Shown: positions 45,505-54,547, numbered from the stretch's first letter. The stretch: 64,000 nucleotides of DNA from CAYLUN01 sp964386865 (GCA_964386865.1 CAYLUN010000023.1:1-64000); one strand, 5' to 3'. Notes: generated from the sequence alone by a model not told the origin. A program made the numbers and translations.

Positions 45505-46017
45505 CTAGTCTTCTGTCGTCAAGGTGAGCATAACGCCAGAGGAGTCGCCGTCCTTGGTCACGATGACCGCGACTTGGCGCTTTTCCTTCTTGTATGATCT
45601 GCTGCTCATCTCGCCCATGTCCACAGAGGTTTCCTGCGCCCATCCGAGCGCCTTCATTTCAGCGCCGTACGACTCCGCGATCTTGGCCACAGCCTGGTCG
45701 GCCTTCATCTGAACCATGACGCCCTGAGGGGTTTTCATGGCCATCTGAATCTTGCCGCCCTTAAGCACGAAGACGTCCTTCGGGAAATCCGCGGGCAGGG
45801 TGACGGACTCGCCGGAACTCAGCTCCATTTCCCCCTCAGCCGTCTTAACGGTCATTTTACCCTTGGATACATCGACTTTGGCGTCCTCCGCCCCGGAGTT
45901 CTTGAGGCTCTTCTCGATCAGCTTCTCCGTCACCGTTTTTTCAGCCTTGCCGCAGCCGGAAAGAACCAGCGCCGCGCTCACCAGAACCGACAGAAACAAG
46001 AAAGGTGCGTTTTTCAT
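45505..46017 (-). CDS. lipoprotein of unknown function
   Basis: 170 aa with a clear lipoprotein signal: FLFLSVLVSAALVLSGC, lipidated Cys about residue 22. The mature part is Lys/Asp/Met-rich with short beta strands (KGKMTVKTAEGEMELSSGES, GGKIQMAMKTPQGVMVQM). It resembles small periplasmic proteins annotated only as hypothetical. AGGAGT precedes the ATG. It is the first gene of a pair with the ArsB/NhaD-type transporter, which suggests an accessory role, but that is inference. Confidence 0.8.
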   Translation of the reverse strand: MKNAPFLFLSVLVSAALVLSGCGKAEKTVTEKLIEKSLKNSGAEDAKVDVSKGKMTVKTAEGEMELSSGESVTLPADFPKDVFVLKGGKIQMAMKTPQGVMVQMKADQAVAKIAESYGAEMKALGWAQETSVDMGEMSSRSYKKEKRQVAVIVTKDGDSSGVMLTLTTED

Positions 46018-46150
46018 AGTGACTCCTGAATAGACAAGAACGCGCTTCCCTGTCAGCCAATATTCCCGATGAAACCAGCTTCAGTCGGCGTACTCGTTAC
46101 CGCACTAGGGTGCCAAACTGAGAAGGAGGCGTCAAGGCGAAGTGCGTCTG

Positions 46151-46209
46151 GTCACGTCGCTCGCAAGCGCCCCACCCCGGTTCCGCTGCGGGGCAGCGAG
46201 CGGCGTGAC
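46151..46209. other. long imperfect hairpin in the spacer before purD
   Basis: GTCACGTCGCTCG (46151-46163) and CGAGCGGCGTGAC (46197-46209) pair at 12 of 13 positions, with a smaller GC stem inside. It lies upstream of the purD promoter, between divergent transcription units. It could be an attenuator remnant or a DNA structure; no RNA family is recognised. Confidence 0.4.
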
Positions 46210-46243
46210 CCGCGCGCGCCAGCAACACGCCTGCGATTCGTCC

Positions 46244-46273
46244 TTGAAAAGGGGCGCCCTGTTCCCGTATCTT
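46244..46273 (+). promoter_or_regulatory. promoter of purD, apparently leaderless
   Basis: TTGAAA (46244-46249), 18-bp spacer, TATCTT (46268-46273), 7 bp before ATG 46281. No Shine-Dalgarno is seen, and there is no room for a purine riboswitch in this transcript. Confidence 0.5.
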
Positions 46274-46280
46274 ATCGCGC

Positions 46281-47552
46281 ATGAACGTTCTAGTAGTCGG
46301 CGGCGGCGGACGGGAGCACGCCATCGTCTGGAGGCTCGCACAAGACTCCTGCCGACCCACCCTCTTCTGCGCGCCCGGCAACGCCGGCACCGCCGCCCTC
46401 GCCCAGAACCTGCCCCTCGCGGCCGAGGACGTGCCCGGACTGCTGGCCTGGGCCCGGGCGCACCGCCCGGACCTCACCGTCGTGGGCCCCGAGGTGCCGC
46501 TCTGCCTCGGCCTGACCGACGCCTTCCAAGCCGAGGGCCTCCGCGTGTTCGGCCCCTGCCAGGCCGCGGCCCGCATGGAGGGCAGCAAGCTGTTTTCGAA
46601 GGAGATCATGAACGCCGCAGGCGTCCCGACGGCGCGCGCGGAGTCGTTCGACTGCGCCGACGCCGCCGTCGCTGCGCTTGACACCTTCTCCCTGCCGGTC
46701 GTGGTCAAGGCCGACGGGCTCGCCGCGGGCAAGGGCGTGATCATCGCCCAGACGCGCGACGAGGCAGTCGCCGCCGTGCGCTCGATGCTGGTGGACGCCG
46801 TCTTCGGCCAAGCCGGCGCAAACGTGCTGATCGAGGAGTTCCTCGAAGGCGAGGAGGCCTCGATCCTCGCTCTCGTCGACGGCGAGCGCGCCGTGATCCT
46901 GCCCTCGTCGCAGGACCACAAGCGCATCTTCGACAACGACGCCGGGCCGAACACCGGCGGCATGGGCGCCTACTCGCCCGCGCCGGTCGTCACCCCGGCG
47001 CTCCTGCCGATCATCCTGGAGACCGTCATCCTGCCGGTCGTGCGCGAACTCGCTCGGCGCGGCATCGTCTACAAGGGCGTGCTCTACGCAGGCCTCATGA
47101 TCGGCCCGCGCGGGCTCAACGTGCTGGAGTTCAACGCGCGCTTCGGCGACCCCGAGACCGAAGCCGTGCTCCCGCGCCTGGCGGGCGACCTGATCCCCGC
47201 GCTCCAGGCCTGCATCGACGGCACGCTCAGCGACGCGCTGATCCAGGTGCGCCCCGAAGCGGCCGCCACCGTCGTCATGTCCGCTGGCGGCTATCCGGGC
47301 GCCTACATGAAGGGCACGCCCATCCACGGCCTCGCCGAGGCCGCGCAGGTGCCCGACGCCGTGGTCTTCCACGCGGGAACGGCCCTGAAAGACGGCCAGG
47401 TCGTCACTTCCGGCGGCCGCGTGCTCGCCGTGACAGCCCTTGGCACCACGCTGGAGGCGGCTGTCGGTCGCGCCTACGAGGCGGTCGCTAAAATCCGCTT
47501 CGACGGCGGGCACTACCGCACCGACATCGCCCACCGCGCCTTCAACCGCTAA
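46281..47552 (+). CDS. purD: phosphoribosylamine--glycine ligase
   Basis: 423 aa, the normal PurD length. The N-terminal domain has NVLVVGGGGREHAIVWRL, and the ATP-grasp centre has VVVKADGLAAGKGVIIAQ, PSSQDHKRIFDNDAGPNTGG and LEFNARFGDPETE, all diagnostic. The enzyme joins glycine to 5-phosphoribosylamine with ATP, step 2 of de novo purine synthesis, in the cytoplasm. purE follows after 92 nt, most of which is an 8/7-nt repeat. Active-site motifs are intact. Confidence 0.97.
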   Translation: MNVLVVGGGGREHAIVWRLAQDSCRPTLFCAPGNAGTAALAQNLPLAAEDVPGLLAWARAHRPDLTVVGPEVPLCLGLTDAFQAEGLRVFGPCQAAARMEGSKLFSKEIMNAAGVPTARAESFDCADAAVAALDTFSLPVVVKADGLAAGKGVIIAQTRDEAVAAVRSMLVDAVFGQAGANVLIEEFLEGEEASILALVDGERAVILPSSQDHKRIFDNDAGPNTGGMGAYSPAPVVTPALLPIILETVILPVVRELARRGIVYKGVLYAGLMIGPRGLNVLEFNARFGDPETEAVLPRLAGDLIPALQACIDGTLSDALIQVRPEAAATVVMSAGGYPGAYMKGTPIHGLAEAAQVPDAVVFHAGTALKDGQVVTSGGRVLAVTALGTTLEAAVGRAYEAVAKIRFDGGHYRTDIAHRAFNR

Positions 47553-47572
47553 CCTGTGATTCTCGCACCCGC

Positions 47573-47626
47573 GAACCTCTGAACCTTGAACCTCCGAACC
47601 TTGAACCTCTGAACCGTGAACCTCTC
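47573..47626 (+). repeat. alternating 8/7-nt array between purD and purE
   Basis: GAACCTCT and GAACCTT units alternate in 8/7-nt spacing for seven units (with YY and KT variants), ending 18 bp before the purE ATG. The same unit occurs between the epimerase and Sua5 genes. Confidence 0.75.
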
Positions 47627-47644
47627 AAACCAAGGAACAACCCT

Positions 47645-48145
47645 ATGTCCACACCTCTGGTCGGTATCGTCATGGGCAGCGACTCGGACTGGCCCCTCGT
47701 GCAGAAAGCCGCCGACACGCTGAAGTCGTTCGGCGTCGCGTTCGAAGCGCGCGTGATCTCTGCGCACCGCACCCCGGACGTGGCCTTCGAATACGCAGGA
47801 GGCGCGGAGGCGCGCGGGCTGAAGGTGATCATCGCGGCCGCGGGCGGCGCGGCCCACCTCGGCGGCGTGCTGGCCGCGCACACGGTTTTGCCCGTCATCG
47901 GCATTCCCGTGGCCGGCGGCGCCCTAAACGGCCTCGACGCTCTCTACGCCACGCTGCAGATGCCCGCGGGCATCCCCGTGGCAACCGTCACGCTCGGCAG
48001 CGCGGGCCCGATCAACGCCGCGCTGCTGGCGGTGCAGATCCTCGGCACGGCAGACGCCGGGCTGCGCGCGAAGTTCCACGCGCACAAGGAAGACATGAAG
48101 AAAAAGGTCGCCGAGGGCGACGCCAAGGTCAACGCGTCGCTATAA
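47645..48145 (+). CDS. purE: N5-carboxyaminoimidazole ribonucleotide mutase
   Basis: 166 aa. GIVMGSDSDWPLVQKA, the ISAHRTPD loop, AAAGGAAHLGGVLAAHT and the GGALNGLDALYATLQMPAG region are the class I PurE signatures. It rearranges N5-CAIR to CAIR in purine synthesis and forms a cytoplasmic octamer in the family. A separate PurK is not in this window. AAGGA 8 nt before the ATG supports the start. Confidence 0.96.
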   Translation: MSTPLVGIVMGSDSDWPLVQKAADTLKSFGVAFEARVISAHRTPDVAFEYAGGAEARGLKVIIAAAGGAAHLGGVLAAHTVLPVIGIPVAGGALNGLDALYATLQMPAGIPVATVTLGSAGPINAALLAVQILGTADAGLRAKFHAHKEDMKKKVAEGDAKVNASL

Positions 48146-48157
48146 GCTAACATCTGC

Positions 48158-48177
48158 GGGCGACACAGAGGTCGCCC
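48158..48177 (+). terminator. hairpin after purE
   Basis: GGGCGAC and GTCGCCC (7-bp perfect stem) with a 6-nt loop lie 12 nt after the purE stop. Confidence 0.5.
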
Positions 48178-48215
48178 CTCCACCTGACATAGCTTATTTG
48201 TCCCCTGTTTTGGAG

Positions 48216-48235
48216 GGTCGGGCTCCGTCCCGACC
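48216..48235 (-). terminator. hairpin after the kinase-like gene (convergent side)
   Basis: GGTCGGG and CCCGACC with a 6-nt loop lie 8 nt beyond the stop of the minus-strand gene. Confidence 0.45.
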
Positions 48236-48243
48236 GCCTCTCC

Positions 48244-49353
48244 TCACAGCCCGGACAGCAGATCGCGAACCATGCGCTCGCGCGCCTCGATCGACTCGCA
48301 CAGCCGGAACTGCACGCGGGCGCGGTTGAGGTTCTGCTCGGGGTGGCGGATCTTGAAGTAGACGCTGCCCGCGAGATAGTCCTGAAAGAAGCGCAGCCCT
48401 AGCTCAAACGTGATGAGGCGGATCGCGTCGTACAGGTACCTGCAGTCAGCCTCGGTCAGGAACGCCCGCGCGTGGGCCATGTAGCCCTTGCAGAACGCCG
48501 CGCACAGGTCGAGGTCGAACACCACCTTGCTGAGGTTCTGCTCGTCCTCGCCCGCGTGGTTGCAAATCGAGCGCAGGGCGTCTCCGAAGTCGTAATGGAT
48601 CAGGCCTGGGCTCACGGTGTCGAGGTCAATCATCGCCGTGCCCTTGCCCGTGTAGTCGTCGATCATGATGTTGTTGACCTTGGGGTCGCCGTGCATCATC
48701 CGCAGCTTGATCTCGCCCGACTGGAGCGCCGTCTGGAGCTTCGAGGCGAACCCGCGGCGCTCCTCGATGAACATCGCCATGCGCCGCGCCTCCATGGACG
48801 CGTTCAAACGCTCCTTGGCCAGCGGCAAACCCGCAAGCGTCGCGTCGTACTTTTCCAGGTACTTCGGCGTGATGTGGAACCCCGGCAAGGGGTCGATCAT
48901 GGACGCCGGGTCAAGATCCGACACCAGCCAGTGGAAATGGCCGAGCACCGCGCCGCACTCGGCCGCGTGCTCGGCGCCCTGCGCCTCGTCGAACGCCGTG
49001 GCCGACGCGATCTTCGTGATCACCCGCCACGTGTCCCCCGAGTCATCGACGAAGAAGTCCTTGGCGTCGCGGGTCTGGATAATCCGCGGCATCTGCCACA
49101 CCCGGTCGCACGTATCCGCCTCCGCCTCCAGCTTGGGATGCACGTGCGCCGTCAGCTGGCGCAGGTTGTGCATGATCGCCTCGGGCTTCGGAAACACGTT
49201 CTTGTTCACCCGCTGAAGGATCACCTGCTCCTCGGCAAAGGTGTTTCGGAAGATCGCCAGAAACGTGTCGTTCACGTTCCCGTTTCCCGTCGGGTTGATC
49301 GTCACCAGACGCCCGGAGACTTTGAACGCCTGCATCAGCAAAGAAAGTTCCAT
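48244..49353 (-). CDS. aminoglycoside-phosphotransferase-fold kinase, N-acetylhexosamine 1-kinase-like
   Basis: 369 aa. The Gly-rich nucleotide loop NPTGNGNVNDTFLAIF, the Brenner motif MMHGDPKVNNIMID and the metal-binding AMIDLDTVSPGLIHYDFGD mark the APH/choline-kinase fold. The GNGNVNDTF start is the form found in N-acetylhexosamine 1-kinases (NahK), which phosphorylate GlcNAc/GalNAc at C1. GAGGTGA precedes the ATG. It is the last gene of the minus-strand catabolic run, 228 nt after the GH106 gene, so a role in hexosamine salvage fits but is not proven. Confidence 0.8.
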   Translation of the reverse strand: MELSLLMQAFKVSGRLVTINPTGNGNVNDTFLAIFRNTFAEEQVILQRVNKNVFPKPEAIMHNLRQLTAHVHPKLEAEADTCDRVWQMPRIIQTRDAKDFFVDDSGDTWRVITKIASATAFDEAQGAEHAAECGAVLGHFHWLVSDLDPASMIDPLPGFHITPKYLEKYDATLAGLPLAKERLNASMEARRMAMFIEERRGFASKLQTALQSGEIKLRMMHGDPKVNNIMIDDYTGKGTAMIDLDTVSPGLIHYDFGDALRSICNHAGEDEQNLSKVVFDLDLCAAFCKGYMAHARAFLTEADCRYLYDAIRLITFELGLRFFQDYLAGSVYFKIRHPEQNLNRARVQFRLCESIEARERMVRDLLSGL

Positions 49354-49509
49354 GTCATCACCTCGCAGTAGCTACCACACTGGCCTATGTGCGCTATTCT
49401 CTTGCTTTGCCGTCTCCAGCGCAACCAAAAAGTCGAGCGAACAAACACCGCCGGGGGCGATTGAAACGTGTTGAAGTCGGCCGGCCTGAGGACGGTTGGC
49501 TGTCGCCGG

Positions 49510-49530
49510 ACCTGCCACCCTGCGGCAGGT
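49510..49530 (-). terminator. hairpin after the GH106 gene
   Basis: ACCTGCC and GGCAGGT (7-bp perfect arms, 7-nt loop) lie about 50 nt beyond the minus-strand stop. It may reduce read-through into the kinase-like gene. The rest of the 228-bp spacer shows no clear feature. Confidence 0.4.
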
Positions 49531-49581
49531 TGAGCGCCTCCCCGCCGCGCCGCAGAGGGCCCGCATCTCGCGCGCAAGCAC

Positions 49582-52500
49582 TCACTCCGGCAGACGCTGG
49601 CCCACGCGCACGACGACAGGCCCCAGCAGCCCGGACGGCTGAAGCGCCGAATCGTTGCGCGGGCCTTTGATCGTCCACGTCTTGCGCTGGGCCTCGGGCA
49701 GCCCCTCGTCGTAGGCGAGCCGGTTGAACCACGTGCTGGTGACGTCCACCGCCAGACGGTTCACGCCTGGCCTGATCGCACGCGTGACGTCGACCCGGTA
49801 AGGCTGAGACCAGACCGTGCCGAGCGACTCTCCGTTCAGGCGCACGCGCGCAACCATCTCGACGCAGCCCAAGTCCAGCTCGAAACATAGGTTGCTCTCC
49901 ACGGCGTCAACCGCGAACTCCGTCGCATACGCGGCCGTGCCGGAGAAGGCGCGCGCCTCGGGCGCGACATCCAGCTCTGACCACGGCTTCAGCGTGTCCA
50001 AGCGGACAGCGTCGGGCGCGCCCCAGCCTTTCGGGAAAAACAGCGTCCACGGCTCCGCGAGGGGTATGGCGCGGGGCGCGCGGGCGTCGAAGGCCCGCAC
50101 GCTTCCGTCTGAGCGCGTGACCGCATAGCGCCCCGGCTCCCACGCCACGAGCGTCCCCTCCTTATCGGCGACCTCGCACACCGTCGGCGCGGCCACCGCA
50201 GCCGCGCCGAGCGCCAGCGGCTCCCCCTCCCACGCCTCGCGCGTCTGCTCGCGCCCGCCCGGCAGGCGCAGCGTGACGCTGAGACGCTTGCGCGTAGCCA
50301 GCGCGGGGTCGCCTTCAGCCCACCCGTTCGAGGCCCGCACCGAGGCCTCGCCGCGTGCCAGCGCCGCCTGCACGAGGCGCGTCACGTCTTTCCAGCGCCC
50401 CTCAGCCTTCAAGTCGCCGTAGCGGGCCACGAGCACCTGCGGCACCTCAGCAACCGCGCGCGCGCCGTCGGCGCCCAGCACGGCGCGCCCGTCCCGCTCC
50501 ACGCGCACGATCGCCGCGGCGGGCTTTGCCGCCTTTCTGAACACCACGAAGCACGCGCCCGCTGGCGGCACGTCGAGCGCGACCACGCTCCGGACGCCAT
50601 CGCGCCGCACCGCCCCCGCCGCCTTGGCCGCGCCCGTCAGCGGATCCCAGACCTCCACGTCGCCGACGCTGCGGAAGCTGAGCGCCCCGCGGAACCCGCG
50701 CGCCGCAGGAGCGGCCACGAAGTACCAGTCGGCGCCCTCCGTCTGGCGGTGCTGCCACAGCACGCCCTCGCCCACGAGGTCGGGCTCGATGAGCGACCCC
50801 GCGAGCGCGTCATCCAGAGACACGCCCGACACCACGCAGCCTCTGCCCACGCGCCGTACGCCGCGGGCGGCTCCCTCGCCCCACAGCTCACGCACGGCCT
50901 CGCCGAAACGCCGCTCGGACAGCACGCCGCCGCTCAGCGTCGCGAGCCCGCGCGGAGGCTCGCCCACCACCGTCGCGCCCCGGCGCACCAGCTCGACGAT
51001 CTTCTCGAGCGTCTCCGGCAGCATCCTCCCGCCGTCGCGCAGCCACAGCACACGGTAACTCAGGCCCTCGGGCGTCACAAGCTTGCCGCCGCGAACTGAG
51101 AGCCGGCTGAGCAGGATGTCGGGGTTGCAGTAGTCGTACTTGAAGCCCGCCGGGAAGGGCGCCTCCTGCGGCGGCTTGTGACCGACCTCGTCGCCCAGAT
51201 ACCAGAGCACGTCCGAGACCGGCCGCCCGCGCTCGAGCAGGTAGCAGCAGCGCGACAGGTAGCCGGCGAACTCGGGCATGTGCCTCCACCAGGTCTGGCC
51301 GCGCAGGAACGGCGTGCCGATCCCCGAGCCGAACGAGGTGCCCGGCGGCAGAAAGTCCGTGCGCGGGTTGTGCGTGTAGGTGTGGAAGACCAGGTGCGTG
51401 ACGCCCTCGGCGAAGTGGATGTTCGCGACGTCCTTCAGCATCTCCAGCCGCTCGTTCCACGTGAGCGCGAACGACGTGAAGGCTTCGGCCGCCACGCGCG
51501 GCTTGCCGTAGAGCCGCGCCGCCGACGCGCAGGGCTTGATCGGCTTGAAGTCCAGGCAGCCGACATAGCCTTCCGACCGCGGCTGCCAGAACTCGCACAT
51601 CGGCACGTCCGCGTGCTTGTAGTACTCGAGGATGTCAGCCGGGAAGACGTCGCCCGACGCGGTTTCAAACGAGATCGCCAGCCCGCGCGCGTGCCCCAGC
51701 GCCGCCAGGCGCCCGAAGAAGTTCTCCACCAGTAGGTCGTTCACCGTCGCCCGCCAGTCGCGCAGGAACCGCGCGGTCGTCTCGGGGTCGCCCACCACGT
51801 AGCCCGTCAGGGCGGGCATCCACGCGGACAGCGCGTAGCCGCGCAGCCGGCGGAACTGCGCGTCCATGCCCGGCGTCCAGGTCTGCGTCTCACACTCCCA
51901 GCTGTCGAGCAGCATGCCGCGCAGGAGCCACTTGCCGACAGGCCCCGTCTTGCCCGAGAGCCTCCCGATGTAGCCTGCGAAATGCGCCTCTGCGCCGGCC
52001 GGCGAAAGCTTGTCGCACTCCCAGCCCGTCGCCTCGGCTGGCGCCGGCCCGTTCTTCTTGCCGGTGTTTACGTGCCCCACGCGCAGCACGGTCCACTGGC
52101 CTGCCGGCGCCTCCCAGCGGAGCTGCCCCAGCGCATCCATCTTGCCACTCACATCGACGATGCGCGCGGGGTCGAGCCACGCCGCCTTGTCCTGCTGCGC
52201 CGGTGCAGAGACGTCGAGCGCGCGCAACGTCCACGCGGCCTCCGACTCCCAGTTGTGCTTCCGCGCCCCGGAGAAGAGCTGCAGCGACGTCAGCGACAAG
52301 GCGTGCTCGTGGCCGATGGTGATGCGGTAGACTTTCGACGACGTCTCCGCGCACGCCAGCGAAATCGGCTGGTGGTCTTGCCAGTTGCTCGGCGGCATCT
52401 TCACCCGCGCGGCCTCGCGCACGCCGTCCGGCCCCACAGCCTGCACGGTCACCGTCACGCCGGGGTCGTAGCACCACGCGTGGTTGAAGGCCTGAACGGA

Positions 52501-53283
52501 CGATAAGCGAACCGTGCGAAGCGTCACCGCCTCCGGAAAGGTGGCCTCCACCCAGGCGGGCTCCGGGCCTGGCTCAAGCGTGATTTTCGCGCCCGTCTCG
52601 TCGCCCAGGCATCTCGCCCACGGCTGGCCTTCGCGGTTGCTGCGAACCGCCGCCGGCACGAGCGGCTTGCCCGTGTCGCCCGCGGGCGTCGGGAACGCGA
52701 GCACCGCCACCTCGCGGTAGTCGCGCCACGCCTCCTTGCTCGGCTGCGGCTGCGGCAGCGAGACCGCCACCGTCTGCCCGCCCGCTACATCCGTGCGGCT
52801 CCACGCGAGGTGGCGCATCGCGTTGCTCGGCGCGATCCACGGCCCGCCCGACATGGCCCAGCCGGGGCAGTTCTGCATCGTGAAGCGCAGCCCGAGCCGG
52901 CGGCACTCCTCCGCCGCGTGGCGAACCGCGCCGTCCCACGCTTCGCTCAGGCACCTAATCTGCGGCTCCACCCCTGGCCACGGACCGCCGAACTGGCCAT
53001 GGAAAAGCTGCACGCCCGAAATCCCAGCCTCCTTGATCGCCTCCAGGTCGGCCGTGATTCCCGCCGCCGCGACGTTCCCGCCGATAAAGTGGAACCAGGT
53101 CTCGGGGTGATACACGGGCGGCGGCATCCGAAAGGCTTCCGCGTCTTGCTCGCCGAACGCACGCCCCAGCTCCCGCGCCGAAGGAACCGCGTCAGGGGCG
53201 CACACGCCTTCCGAGGCGGCCATTCCGCACAGCACCACGGCAAAACAAACGAGGCCAACCCTTGCCACATCCTGACTCGCCAT
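49582..53283 (-). CDS. GH106-type secreted glycosidase (alpha-L-rhamnosidase family)
   Basis: 1233 aa, typical length for GH106. Signal peptide about 1-29 (VGLVCFAVVLCGMAASEGVCA). The catalytic barrel has WFHFIGGNVAAAGITADL, GLRFTMQNCPGWAMSGGPW, MLLDSWECETQTWTPGMD, ISFETASGD and PFLRGQTWWRHMPEF. The Glu residues in DSWECET and FETASG are candidates for catalysis. C-terminal beta-sandwich and galactose-binding-like domains end with VRLNGESLGTVWSQPYRVDV. The known activity is hydrolysis of alpha-L-rhamnose, for example in rhamnogalacturonan; other deoxysugar substrates are possible. GGAG precedes ATG 53283. It is transcribed with the upstream sialidase-like gene (103-nt gap). Confidence 0.85.
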   Translation of the reverse strand: MASQDVARVGLVCFAVVLCGMAASEGVCAPDAVPSARELGRAFGEQDAEAFRMPPPVYHPETWFHFIGGNVAAAGITADLEAIKEAGISGVQLFHGQFGGPWPGVEPQIRCLSEAWDGAVRHAAEECRRLGLRFTMQNCPGWAMSGGPWIAPSNAMRHLAWSRTDVAGGQTVAVSLPQPQPSKEAWRDYREVAVLAFPTPAGDTGKPLVPAAVRSNREGQPWARCLGDETGAKITLEPGPEPAWVEATFPEAVTLRTVRLSSVQAFNHAWCYDPGVTVTVQAVGPDGVREAARVKMPPSNWQDHQPISLACAETSSKVYRITIGHEHALSLTSLQLFSGARKHNWESEAAWTLRALDVSAPAQQDKAAWLDPARIVDVSGKMDALGQLRWEAPAGQWTVLRVGHVNTGKKNGPAPAEATGWECDKLSPAGAEAHFAGYIGRLSGKTGPVGKWLLRGMLLDSWECETQTWTPGMDAQFRRLRGYALSAWMPALTGYVVGDPETTARFLRDWRATVNDLLVENFFGRLAALGHARGLAISFETASGDVFPADILEYYKHADVPMCEFWQPRSEGYVGCLDFKPIKPCASAARLYGKPRVAAEAFTSFALTWNERLEMLKDVANIHFAEGVTHLVFHTYTHNPRTDFLPPGTSFGSGIGTPFLRGQTWWRHMPEFAGYLSRCCYLLERGRPVSDVLWYLGDEVGHKPPQEAPFPAGFKYDYCNPDILLSRLSVRGGKLVTPEGLSYRVLWLRDGGRMLPETLEKIVELVRRGATVVGEPPRGLATLSGGVLSERRFGEAVRELWGEGAARGVRRVGRGCVVSGVSLDDALAGSLIEPDLVGEGVLWQHRQTEGADWYFVAAPAARGFRGALSFRSVGDVEVWDPLTGAAKAAGAVRRDGVRSVVALDVPPAGACFVVFRKAAKPAAAIVRVERDGRAVLGADGARAVAEVPQVLVARYGDLKAEGRWKDVTRLVQAALARGEASVRASNGWAEGDPALATRKRLSVTLRLPGGREQTREAWEGEPLALGAAAVAAPTVCEVADKEGTLVAWEPGRYAVTRSDGSVRAFDARAPRAIPLAEPWTLFFPKGWGAPDAVRLDTLKPWSELDVAPEARAFSGTAAYATEFAVDAVESNLCFELDLGCVEMVARVRLNGESLGTVWSQPYRVDVTRAIRPGVNRLAVDVTSTWFNRLAYDEGLPEAQRKTWTIKGPRNDSALQPSGLLGPVVVRVGQRLPE

Positions 53284-53386
53284 ACCGCCACTCCTTCACG
53301 TATGTGCCACTCACAGTCCCGCACAGGCAGAGACAAGCGACCTCGCATCCATGTCGCTCGTCCCATGGCCCCCCTCGCACGCCCGG

Positions 53387-54547
53387 CTACTTCAGCCGCC
53401 ACTTCGTCGCCATCAGGCAGGTCAGCTCGCCCTTGCTCTCGGCCTGATAGTAGACCGTCAGGATCGAGCCGTCCGGCAGCTCGGCCGAAGCGGGGTAGCC
53501 CAGATCCCCGTCGAAATGCCCAGCCAGCTTGATCTCGTTCTGCACGTCCCACGTCCGCCCGTGATCGTCGCTGACACACGCATATTCGCCGAACGCGTCG
53601 AACCGCCGGCCATACACGGAGACCAGCTTGCCGTTCCGCAGCCGGATCAGGTGCGGCGGCAGCCCGGCCAACGGCGTCTTCGCCATCACGCTCCAGGTCT
53701 TGCCTCCATCGGCGCTCTCCGACTGCCGCATGCAGCGGTCCGCGCCATGGTAGCGGATCTGCGCGACGAGCCGACCGTCGTCCGTCTCCACCACGTGCGG
53801 CTCATGGAACATATGCGGCTTCTGCTCCTCCGGGAGCGCCGGAATCTCGGAAATCGACCGCCAGCTCGCGCCGCCGTCGCGCGACTCCTCGACCGAGATG
53901 ACGCACAGCTTTTCCTTGAAATAGCGCCCCACGTACAGGAGGCGCCCGTCTTTCAGCAGGATCGGCCCGTGCGGCGTGGAGCCGAGCGTGCGGGCCGGTT
54001 TCGCCCACGTCTTGCCCCCGTCCCCTGAGCGCGCGGTGAAGAACCCCAGCCCCTCCTCTTTCGCCGACGCCGGCAGCTTCTCATCGTGCAGCCACCAATA
54101 GAACTGCGGGCTTCCCGGCTTGAGTTTGCTGCGATCCCGAATCTGCGCCTCATACGCGAGCGAGGTGAACCACGCCAGCACAAGGTCACCGTTCGGCAGC
54201 TCGATGACTCCCGCATCACGGTCATCCAGCTGCGTGTTGCAGGCCGTTCGCGCGCCAGACCAGGTCTCTCCCTGATCCGCACTCCGCACCAGCTGAACCT
54301 TGCCGAACGGGCACACGTGTGCGTCGCGGTCGCCCGAGAAGACCGCCACCAGTTCGCCGCTCTTCCGCGCGCAGACCGTCGGCCAGCCGATGTAGCGCCC
54401 CGGTTGTTTGCAGATCGCCTTCGTCCACACGATCTCCGCCCGCTTCTGCTGCGCAGGCGCGCCGTGGATATCCGTAGGCGTCTCCTGCCCCAAAGCCGCC
54501 AGACACGCCATCGCCACCACCGCTCCGCCGATCTGCCTGCTGATCAT
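53387..54547 (-). CDS. secreted BNR-repeat sialidase-like protein
   Basis: 386 aa from ATG 54547, supported by AGGGGGTGG upstream; a start 45 nt earlier is unlikely. Signal peptide about 1-23. Five Asp-boxes are visible (SADQGETWS, SGDGGKTWA, SRDGGASWR, SADGGKTWS, SDDHGRTWD), giving a six-bladed propeller. The classical sialidase RIP motif is not obvious (GRYIGWPT is at its place), so it may be a GH33-like enzyme with another substrate or a related exo-glycosidase. Context is a glycan-degradation cluster, and the GH130 gene precedes it. Confidence 0.8.
   Translation of the reverse strand: MISRQIGGAVVAMACLAALGQETPTDIHGAPAQQKRAEIVWTKAICKQPGRYIGWPTVCARKSGELVAVFSGDRDAHVCPFGKVQLVRSADQGETWSGARTACNTQLDDRDAGVIELPNGDLVLAWFTSLAYEAQIRDRSKLKPGSPQFYWWLHDEKLPASAKEEGLGFFTARSGDGGKTWAKPARTLGSTPHGPILLKDGRLLYVGRYFKEKLCVISVEESRDGGASWRSISEIPALPEEQKPHMFHEPHVVETDDGRLVAQIRYHGADRCMRQSESADGGKTWSVMAKTPLAGLPPHLIRLRNGKLVSVYGRRFDAFGEYACVSDDHGRTWDVQNEIKLAGHFDGDLGYPASAELPDGSILTVYYQAESKGELTCLMATKWRLK

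Noticed and set aside
46165..46200. tRNA-like GGTTCC and stem
   Set aside because: No full cloverleaf or T-loop GTTCRANNC with matching acceptor stem could be traced; it is part of a longer simple hairpin.
46018..46280. Purine riboswitch or small gene before purD (open frame 46069-46284)
   Set aside because: The best promoter lies 7 bp before the purD start, so there is no leader for a riboswitch; the small frame has no ribosome-binding site and overlaps the hairpin and promoter.
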